In this document: one piece after another, positions 1 to 5,075 of the stretch
Position numbering within the stretch: position 1 is the first letter of the stretch
Layout of the letters: each line of letters opens with the position of its first letter
Source of the DNA: Atopobiaceae bacterium
Lineage (GTDB): Bacteria; Actinomycetota; Coriobacteriia; Coriobacteriales; Atopobiaceae
Length of the DNA: 11,477 bases
Reading direction: 5' to 3'
NCBI GenBank assembly: GCA_017510875.1
Contig: JAFWLX010000075.1
Span: forward strand, 1 to 11,477
Made by a program: the position numbers and the translations under genes
The notes under the pieces: model-generated
The model's database searches: none
Told to the model about the DNA's origin: nothing
The model's input: only the letters and a program-made list of their open reading frames with translations

Positions 1-35
1 CCACCGAAGGCGCCTGGGGTTGGCGGCCTAGGTGG
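1..35. repeat. Imperfect stem-loop at the left edge
   Basis: Positions 1-5 (ccacc) are complementary to 31-35 (ggtgg), and 11-14 (cgcc) to 22-25 (ggcg). The segments between them pair poorly. On the minus strand this hairpin comes just after a run of six T residues (41-46) that follows the end of the YitT-type gene. It could therefore belong to the transcript end of that gene or to a neighbour outside the window. No coding sequence is apparent in 1-99. Function not known. Confidence 0.3.
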
Positions 36-58
36 TCCAAAAAATCGTCCGCACCCCC

Positions 59-93
59 GGGACTGTCCCCCTGTCGTTAAGGGGACTGTCCCC
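59..93. repeat. Two tandem GGGGAC-T-GTCCCC palindromes
   Basis: A perfect odd palindrome, six bases each side of a central T, lies at 81-93. A second copy with five-base arms (gggac-t-gtccc) lies at 59-69. Their centres are 22 bp apart, about two helical turns, on the same face of the DNA. The pair begins 6 bp beyond the stop codon of the YitT-type gene. Short palindromes like these occur as dispersed REP-like elements between genes in many bacteria. Here they could also form transcript-end hairpins, because a run of T residues follows on the minus strand at 41-46. The sequence alone does not separate a mobile REP element from a terminator or a protein-binding site. Confidence 0.6.
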
Positions 94-99
94 CGAGCG

Positions 100-990
100 T
101 TATTTGGAGCCGTCGAGGGGAAGGTACACGCGCTCCTGCGTGAACCCCTGCCCACGCACCTCGTTTATCTGTGTGATGGTAATGAAGGCGCGCTGGTCCA
201 TGGCGCGCACGAGTTCGGTCGTCTCGTACAGCTTTCGCTGCGGCACCACGCAGAGCACGCCCTTCTGCTCCTCGCGACGCAAGCCCGTTTCCAGCTCAAG
301 CAGGGTAACGCCCACCTGTGCCTTGCTCAGCAGCTCCTGTCGGATCTCCTCATAATGGTCCGAGATAACAAGCAGTTGCATCTGCGCCTTGCCCAACACC
401 ATGGTCTTGTCGAGCATCACCGCCTCGAGCACCAGAACCAAAAGGCCAAGCAAAATCTTCTCTGGATCCGAGAAAAGCGCCTGGCCGCCCATGATGATGA
501 GGTCCGTTACATACACCAGAATGGACACGGGAACGTGGAACCAGTGATGCAACACCAGACTCACCACATCCATGCCGCCCGTGGACGAGCCCACCCGCAT
601 TACCTGCCCCAGGGCAAGACCCATGAGGCTCCCCGCAAAGAGTGCCGCCAACAGGGAGTCGTTGGTGAGGGTATCGATGCCGGGAATGCGTTGGATGAGG
701 CCAAGGGCCACGGGATAGAGCACAGAGCTCGCGGCAGTGGTAACGAAGAACTTCCTGCCCAGCACGACCCGCCCAAACAGCAGTAGCGCGACGTTGAGCA
801 CCAGCACCACCGTGGCAACGTCCAGCTGAGGAAACATGTTGCCCAGCACGATGCCAATGCCAGTGGTGCCGCCCATTATGATGCCATGAGGAATAATGAA
901 CGCCGCAACCAAGAACGCGAGCAAGACGTTACCGCCAATAATGCAAAACAGCGTAACCAGGATCTGCAGGCGCTTGTCGAGATAGGGCAT
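100..990 (-). CDS. YitT family membrane protein (DUF2179 C-terminal domain)
   Basis: This is a 296-residue integral membrane protein of the YitT family, whose transport or regulatory role is not established. Hydrophobic helices fill roughly residues 8-200. The first glycine-rich motif (GGTTGIG) lies at about 40-46, and a second (GSSTGGMDVV) follows before the last helices. The soluble C-terminus, about residues 212-290, looks like the DUF2179 domain usual in the family (motifs such as GVTLLE, EEQKGVLCVV and FITITQINEVRG). Length matches typical YitT proteins. The start at 988-990 was chosen over an upstream in-frame start at 1077 because AGGAG lies five bases before it and because family members begin close to the first helix. 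The longer reading would also include the promoter. The gene has its own promoter and is separated from the upstream operon by a terminator. Confidence 0.9.
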   Translation of the reverse strand: MPYLDKRLQILVTLFCIIGGNVLLAFLVAAFIIPHGIIMGGTTGIGIVLGNMFPQLDVATVVLVLNVALLLFGRVVLGRKFFVTTAASSVLYPVALGLIQRIPGIDTLTNDSLLAALFAGSLMGLALGQVMRVGSSTGGMDVVSLVLHHWFHVPVSILVYVTDLIIMGGQALFSDPEKILLGLLVLVLEAVMLDKTMVLGKAQMQLLVISDHYEEIRQELLSKAQVGVTLLELETGLRREEQKGVLCVVPQRKLYETTELVRAMDQRAFITITQINEVRGQGFTQERVYLPLDGSK

Positions 991-995
991 AAAGA

Positions 996-1000
996 CTCCT
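996..1000 (-). promoter_or_regulatory. Ribosome binding site of the YitT-type gene
   Basis: On the minus strand AGGAG stands five bases before the ATG at 990. It decides the start in favour of the 296-residue product. Confidence 0.75.
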
Positions 1001-1032
1001 CTATATATCAAAGATTCACATCGGGCCATTGG

Positions 1033-1061
1033 ATGATAGTCACCGGCAGCCCAAAAGTGAA
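1033..1061 (-). promoter_or_regulatory. Sigma-70-type promoter of the YitT-type gene
   Basis: On the minus strand a -35 box TTCACT (1056-1061, four of six matches to TTGACA) and a -10 box TATCAT (1033-1038, five of six matches to TATAAT) are separated by exactly 17 bp. Transcription would begin near 1026, leaving a leader of about 36 nt that contains the ribosome binding site. The promoter lies just beyond the terminator of the preceding operon, so the YitT-type gene looks independently transcribed. Confidence 0.6.
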
Positions 1062-1070
1062 CCAGCTCAC

Positions 1071-1106
1071 ACAACAAACAAGGGGCAGCCCGTGTGGGCC
1101 GCCCCT
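1071..1106 (-). terminator. Intrinsic terminator of the FeS flavoprotein operon
   Basis: On the minus strand an 11-bp stem occupies 1081-1106. The arms are AGGGGCGGCCC and GGGCTGCCCCT, with one G-T pair and a four-base ACAC loop. It is followed directly by the T-rich stretch TGTTTGTTGT. It lies about 40 bp after the stop codon of the 240-residue FeS protein. This is a textbook rho-independent terminator. Confidence 0.85.
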
Positions 1107-1146
1107 ATGCGAAAGGCGCTATGAAGGGCGCACTTGGCGCAAGACC

Positions 1147-1869
1147 CTACTTCTTACGCTTGCAGGGAATGGGACGCGGCGGCGTCTTGGGCTTCTTGGC
1201 ACCCGCACGCATCACGGCACCCTCGGGACAGGCTTGGCGGCACAGGTCGCACTGGATGCACTTGCGCTGGTCTATAACGTGCACGAACCTGGCCTTGCCC
1301 ATGATGGCACCGTCCTCGCAGGCCTTGAGGCACTTGCCGCAGCCCGTGCACTTGCTCACGAGAATGTGGTACGTTTGGAAGGCGGGGCAACCGCCAGAGG
1401 GGCAGCTCTTCTTGGTGATGTGTGCCTCAATCTCGGGCCCAAAGAGGTCGAGCGCCTGCAGCACGGCGCCGGCCAAGGCACGCCCTTCTCCGCAGAGCGC
1501 CTGGACCTTCATGGTGGGGCACAGGTCGCGCAGCAGCGCGATGTCTCCCGCCTTGCCCTTCTTGGCGCACACGTCGCCCAGGATGGTGACGACCTGATAC
1601 CCGCCCTCGTGGCCAAACGTGCACGTGCAATCCGTTGCGGTGCGGAGCTCCTCGCATACGTCCAAGAGACCGTGTGCCATGCAGTCGGTCTGTGCGAAGA
1701 CGCTCAGCTCGGTAGCGGTAACCTCAAGCTCGTCACCAAAGTGGTCGGGCGTCACGAACATGGCCATGGGATAGGCGAACCATACGGCCTTGAGCTCGGA
1801 CGCATCCACGCTCAAGCCTTCGAGCAAGGCAGCGGTCGTGGTCGTCGCCGGTTGAATGGTGTACTTCAT
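1147..1869 (-). CDS. NuoF/HydB-like iron-sulfur protein lacking the NADH/FMN domain
   Basis: This 240-residue cytoplasmic iron-sulfur protein matches only the C-terminal part of NuoF/HydB-type subunits. Residues about 28-150 align with the NuoF region that carries the N3 cluster, including the FVTPD, LCGEG (125-129) and EIEAHI (146-151) motifs. Next come a CPSGGCPA segment (156-163) and two 4Fe-4S ferredoxin motifs (C174, C177, C180, C184 and C204, C207, C210, C214). The Rossmann-like NADH/FMN domain of normal NuoF is absent. The usual SCGxCxPC ligand motif is replaced by DCTCTFG (80-86), although C126 of the LCGEG motif remains. The start at 1867-1869 has GGAGGGGGAG just upstream. The gene lies 14 bp after the large FeS flavoprotein gene and ends in a terminator, so the two are almost surely one operon. 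It is probably an electron-transfer subunit of that protein; the partner and acceptor are inferred. Confidence 0.85.
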   Translation of the reverse strand: MKYTIQPATTTTAALLEGLSVDASELKAVWFAYPMAMFVTPDHFGDELEVTATELSVFAQTDCMAHGLLDVCEELRTATDCTCTFGHEGGYQVVTILGDVCAKKGKAGDIALLRDLCPTMKVQALCGEGRALAGAVLQALDLFGPEIEAHITKKSCPSGGCPAFQTYHILVSKCTGCGKCLKACEDGAIMGKARFVHVIDQRKCIQCDLCRQACPEGAVMRAGAKKPKTPPRPIPCKRKK

Positions 1870-1883
1870 TGGCTCCCCCTCCC

Positions 1884-4007
1884 TTAGTATTCGTTCCACA
1901 GACGCGGCTTGGTAATCTGCAGGCGCAAGTCGCACTGCAGGCAGCGAGCCGCCTCGCACTTGGCCTCGTCCTCGGTAAACGGGCACTCAAACGGCTCGAA
2001 GTTGTTCTTGCGCTCGTTACCGGGCGTAAACTCGGGCAACACCGCAGGCGTGTAGAACTCCGCGGGTGCCTTGCCCAGCTCGGGATCCGCAGGCTCGGGA
2101 TCGAGAAGTTCGGCTGTGATGTCTCCATCGCCGCCCAAGAAGCGGTCGATTGCGCTCGCTGCCTCGCGACCCTCGGCAATGGCGGCTATCACGGATTTGG
2201 TGCCGGTAACCACGTCGCCAGCCGCAAAGACGCCCTCGGCGCTCGTGGCATGGTTGCCGTCTGCCACCACATACGGGCCATGCGTGAGCTCAAGGCCAAA
2301 GCCCATGGTGTCCTCGGGCTTTTGGCCAACGCCAAAGATCACGTAATCGGCCGGAAGCGTGAGCTCGCCGCCCTCCACCAGCTCCGTTACCGCGCGATGG
2401 TCCTCATCGAAGTAGAACTTCGCGATCTTGTGGATGGTCATGGAGCCAACCTTGCCCGTGCCATCGTCGTTGATGGACGTGAAGGCGTAGGCATCGTGCA
2501 GCACGACGCCCTCTTCGGCCGCTTCCTCGCGCTCCTCTGGGGTGGAGGTCATAACGGCCTCCGCCTCCAAACAGGCTACGTCCACACTCGCGGCTCCCAG
2601 GCGAACTGCGGTACGGGCGCAGTCATACGCCACGTTGCCACCGCCGAGCACGACCACGCGGCCGCCCTCGACCGGCTGCGGGTTGCCCTCGCGCGCCGCC
2701 TTAAGAAACTCGGTGTTCACGTACACGTTCTTGAGGTCGTGTCCCTTCATGGGAAGCACGTTGCCCTGGAAGGTGCCCACGGTCACCAGCACGGCATCAA
2801 AGCCCTGGCCAAGCAATGCCTGCACGTCCTTCACGCGCTCGTTGCACACGAGCTCGATGCGCGGCTCGGGGTCGTTGCCTTGGCTTATTTCCAGAATGGT
2901 CGCAACTTCCTTGTCCACGATCTCGTCGGGCAGACGATAGGCGGGTATGCCATAGCGCATCTGTCCGCCCACCTTGGCATTCGCCTCGAACACCGTGACC
3001 TTGTGGCCCTTCTCGGCAAGGAACAGCGCAGCGGTAAGACCGCCGGGGCCGGCGCCCACCACGGCAACCTTCTTGCCCGTAAGCGGTTCGTGGCGCACGC
3101 GCTCCTTCCACTCGCCCGTGTCGCGCACCGCCGCGGCACGCTTAAGACGACAAATGGAGACCGGCTCCTGCAGGTAGTTGCGCTTGCACTCACCCTGGCA
3201 GTTGTGCGTGCAAATGGTACCGAGCGTCTCGGGGAACGGCACCTTCTCGCGCACGACGGCTGTGGCCTTCTCCCACTCGCCTGCCTTCACATAGCGCAGG
3301 TAGCGAGGGATGTCGATGTGTGCCGGGCAACCAGAGCGGCACGGCACCACGTTGTCCTCGCGGCTGCGGTCGTCGCGGAACATCCCCAGCGCGTCCACGA
3401 TTGAGCCGGTGGGGCACACCTCCACGCAGGCGCCACAGAAGCGGCAGCCGGCCTCTTGCAGAGAGTTGCCCTTAATGGCCACACGCATGGCACCGTCCTC
3501 GCCACGCACAAAGCCAATGGCGCCTACGCCGCGCAGACCCTCGCACGCCCGCACGCAACGGCCACAACGAATGCAGCGCGTGAACATGTGCGTGATGATG
3601 GGGTTGGAATCGTCGGTGGGTACCGTGCGTCCCTTGCAACGCCAGCGCTGCGGCGAGACACCCATGTATTGGTACATGGATTGCAGCTCGCAAACACCGT
3701 ACTTGGGACACCCCGTGCAGTCCGCCGGATGCGTGGCAAGAATGAGTTCCATGGCCATGCGGCGCACCTTGTTGGCACGCTCGCCGTTGATGGAGACCTT
3801 CATCCCCTCCTCGGCCTGAGTCATGCAGGCGCGAACCGGCTCATCCTCGCCATCCACCTCGACCATGCAGAGGCCACATCCCCCGAGTGGCTCCAGGTCG
3901 GGGTGGCCGCACAGATGCGGCAGGAAGATGCCCGCAGCAAGGCAAGCCTGGAGGATCGACTGACCCTCCTGCGCCTCGATCTGGCGACCGTCGATCGACA
4001 GCTTCAT
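1884..4007 (-). CDS. NuoG-like ferredoxin domain fused to a GltD-like FAD/NAD(P) oxidoreductase
   Basis: This is a 707-residue cytoplasmic redox flavoprotein. The order is: [2Fe-2S] ferredoxin domain (C33, C44, C47, C61); the His-Cys3 cluster motif of NuoG (H93, C97, C100, C106, then ELQ); two 4Fe-4S motifs (C145, C148, C151, C155 and C188, C191, C194, C198); a GltD/DPYD-type N-terminal FeS domain (cysteines at 223, 227, 266, 270, 274, 286); an FAD-binding GAGPGG (318-323); and an NAD(P)-binding GGGNVA (455-460). The tail has the usual AARCLQCD motif. Similar module sets carry electrons between NAD(P)H and ferredoxin or partner enzymes in hydrogenase, formate dehydrogenase and Nfn-type complexes. 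The start at 4005-4007 is preceded by GGAGAGGA; a longer upstream reading is unlikely. After the second Rossmann strand the residues are CLE rather than the paired Arg common in NADPH-using GltD proteins, so cofactor preference is open. It is first in a two-gene operon. Confidence 0.9.
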   Translation of the reverse strand: MKLSIDGRQIEAQEGQSILQACLAAGIFLPHLCGHPDLEPLGGCGLCMVEVDGEDEPVRACMTQAEEGMKVSINGERANKVRRMAMELILATHPADCTGCPKYGVCELQSMYQYMGVSPQRWRCKGRTVPTDDSNPIITHMFTRCIRCGRCVRACEGLRGVGAIGFVRGEDGAMRVAIKGNSLQEAGCRFCGACVEVCPTGSIVDALGMFRDDRSREDNVVPCRSGCPAHIDIPRYLRYVKAGEWEKATAVVREKVPFPETLGTICTHNCQGECKRNYLQEPVSICRLKRAAAVRDTGEWKERVRHEPLTGKKVAVVGAGPGGLTAALFLAEKGHKVTVFEANAKVGGQMRYGIPAYRLPDEIVDKEVATILEISQGNDPEPRIELVCNERVKDVQALLGQGFDAVLVTVGTFQGNVLPMKGHDLKNVYVNTEFLKAAREGNPQPVEGGRVVVLGGGNVAYDCARTAVRLGAASVDVACLEAEAVMTSTPEEREEAAEEGVVLHDAYAFTSINDDGTGKVGSMTIHKIAKFYFDEDHRAVTELVEGGELTLPADYVIFGVGQKPEDTMGFGLELTHGPYVVADGNHATSAEGVFAAGDVVTGTKSVIAAIAEGREAASAIDRFLGGDGDITAELLDPEPADPELGKAPAEFYTPAVLPEFTPGNERKNNFEPFECPFTEDEAKCEAARCLQCDLRLQITKPRLWNEY

Positions 4008-4246
4008 GTGCTTCCTCTCCTCTCCGTTGAACAAACGCAAAAAACCACCCTCTACTATGGACAACTCCTTGGCAAAGCAACAGGTGCCGCAGCACCAACC
4101 CTTGGTTTGTCGTCGCAAGATTTATGTGCGCACGCACAAGGTGAGACGTGACCGATTTGTGACAACTATCTTGCAGTTGTACGCAGGAATTCGTGCCAAG
4201 GGTCATCGTATGCTTCCCTTGCCAGTCACAACAAAGGAGGCACACC
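4008..4246. promoter_or_regulatory. Divergent control region between the two redox operons
   Basis: These 239 bp separate the FeS flavoprotein operon (minus strand) from the thioredoxin/polyferredoxin operon (plus strand), so promoters for both must lie here. I see no convincing coding sequence. No -35/-10 pair stands out on either strand. The best weak candidate on the minus strand is TTGCTT, 17 bp, TAGTAG, upstream of the large flavoprotein gene. An inverted repeat at 4162-4180 is the clearest candidate operator. The AAAGGAGG ribosome binding site of the plus-strand operon is at 4233-4240. Confidence 0.55.
4162..4180. repeat. Inverted repeat ACAACT-N7-AGTTGT, candidate operator
   Basis: Perfect six-base arms lie at 4162-4167 and 4175-4180, with a seven-base spacer. 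Their centres are about 13 bp apart, a spacing expected of a dimeric helix-turn-helix protein. The repeat lies about 75 bp before the start of the lipoprotein gene and about 160 bp before the divergent flavoprotein gene. It is not followed by T residues, so it is not a terminator. No regulator is encoded nearby and the arms do not match a CRP or FNR consensus that I can recognise. Confidence 0.35.
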
Positions 4247-4915
4247 ATGAAGCACGCCAAGACCGTTGCGTCGCTTACGTTTGGAACACTCATCGCAGGA
4301 GCCCTCTGCACCACACTGCTCACCGGATGCGGAAGTACCGCACAGAGCGCCGCAACCTCCCAAGCTGCCGACACCCCAGCAGAAACCATGAACGTGAGCA
4401 CCGTTACCAACGCAGACGATGTCAGCCAAGACCTCAACGACATCGAAGCCACGAGCAACTACCCAAGTCTCTCGTCCTTTTGCGCCCAGACGATTGACGG
4501 CAAAGACTTTACTCAGGCCGACCTTGCCAAGGCCGACGTTACGGTTATCAACTTTTGGAGTCCGTTCTGCGGCTACTGCATAGAGGAGATGCCCCAGATA
4601 GCCGCCTGGGAGAAAACCCTGCCAAAGAACGTGCAGCTCATCACCGTATGCACCGATTACGACTCAGACCCTGTTTCCTCGGAGGAAATCCTGCGTGAGT
4701 GCGGGTTTGACGGCACGACCCTCGTCGCGGGAAGCGGCGACTATCAAGGTCTTATGGACGAGGTCGCGTTTCTTCCCACGACCCTCGTGGTCGACAGTTC
4801 CGGCAAGGTCGTGGGCAATGCGCTCGAGGGCATGGCAGAGGACGTGGCTCAAACCTTTGGCCAGATGGTGAACGAAGCCCTGCAGGCGCAGGGAAAGGCT
4901 TCCATCAATGCGTAA
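4247..4915 (+). CDS. TlpA-like thioredoxin-fold lipoprotein
   Basis: This is a 222-residue secreted lipoprotein with a thioredoxin fold. The signal peptide has a basic start, a hydrophobic core and a lipobox LLTGC with the acylated Cys at 28. A low-complexity Ser/Ala/Thr linker follows to about residue 70. The TlpA-like domain has the active site FWSPFCGYC (C108, C111), EEMPQ just after it, and the cis-proline segment FLPTT (P177). Such proteins reduce or exchange disulfides outside the cytoplasmic membrane. Extra cysteines occur at 79, 135 and 152. The start at 4247 was chosen because AAAGGAGG lies six bases before it and it gives a clean signal peptide. It overlaps the next gene by 8 nt and is first in the operon. 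The electron donor is not shown directly; the membrane proteins encoded next are the obvious candidates. Confidence 0.93.
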   Translation: MKHAKTVASLTFGTLIAGALCTTLLTGCGSTAQSAATSQAADTPAETMNVSTVTNADDVSQDLNDIEATSNYPSLSSFCAQTIDGKDFTQADLAKADVTVINFWSPFCGYCIEEMPQIAAWEKTLPKNVQLITVCTDYDSDPVSSEEILRECGFDGTTLVAGSGDYQGLMDEVAFLPTTLVVDSSGKVVGNALEGMAEDVAQTFGQMVNEALQAQGKASINA

Positions 4916-5075
4916 CGTGCGAGAGGTGGATACACGGAACCAGCTCGCCACCCTGCGCCTGGCAATCCTGCTTGGCGCAGGGGCATCCGTAGTGCATGGC
5001 ATCGCCAATGGTGAGCTACTGGTCGTATTGGCAAAGGGGATACGAATATGCTTGGAGTGCATAGGAATCGCGTAG
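4908..5075 (+). CDS. Small membrane peptide with a C-terminal CLEC motif (CD1871A family)
   Basis: This 55-residue peptide is easily missed because of its size. It starts at an ATG inside the last codons of the lipoprotein gene (ATGCGTAA arrangement, 8-nt overlap), with GGGAAAGG about nine bases upstream, suggesting translational coupling. Residues 1-12 are polar. Residues 13-33 form one likely membrane helix rich in Leu, Ala and Gly. A short amphipathic stretch leads to the end, RICLECIGIA, with C48 and C51. This is the layout of the small CD1871A family of CxxC proteins, which I recall as occurring beside 4Fe-4S membrane proteins in anaerobes; the family call is from memory of the C-terminal ICLECIG signature. 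The CxxC could relay thiol electrons or bind metal. It sits between the thioredoxin lipoprotein and the polyferredoxin, and overlaps the longer reading of the latter by 28 nt. Confidence 0.85.
   Translation: MRNVREVDTRNQLATLRLAILLGAGASVVHGIANGELLVVLAKGIRICLECIGIA

Noticed and set aside
355..786. Plus-strand open frames of 100-500 codons across 32-4151
   Set aside because: They are antisense to well-supported minus-strand genes (YitT-type, NuoF-like, NuoG/GltD-like), have Arg/His/Ala-rich compositions without recognisable domains, and lack ribosome binding sites. They result from the GC-rich codon pattern.
991..1077. Longer N-terminus for the YitT-type protein starting at 1077
   Set aside because: The extension would run through a good promoter and has no ribosome binding site, while the start at 990 has AGGAG five bases before it and family-typical length.
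4008..4118. Extended N-terminus for the large FeS flavoprotein (start at 4118)
   Set aside because: Relatives begin with the ferredoxin strand at MKLSIDG, and GGAGAGGA precedes that start. The extra 37 residues have no homology I can recognise.
4157..4185. CRP/FNR-type site or a promoter beginning TTGTGA
   Set aside because: Only one half resembles TGTGA; the second half does not fit, and no -10 box lies at 16-18 bp.
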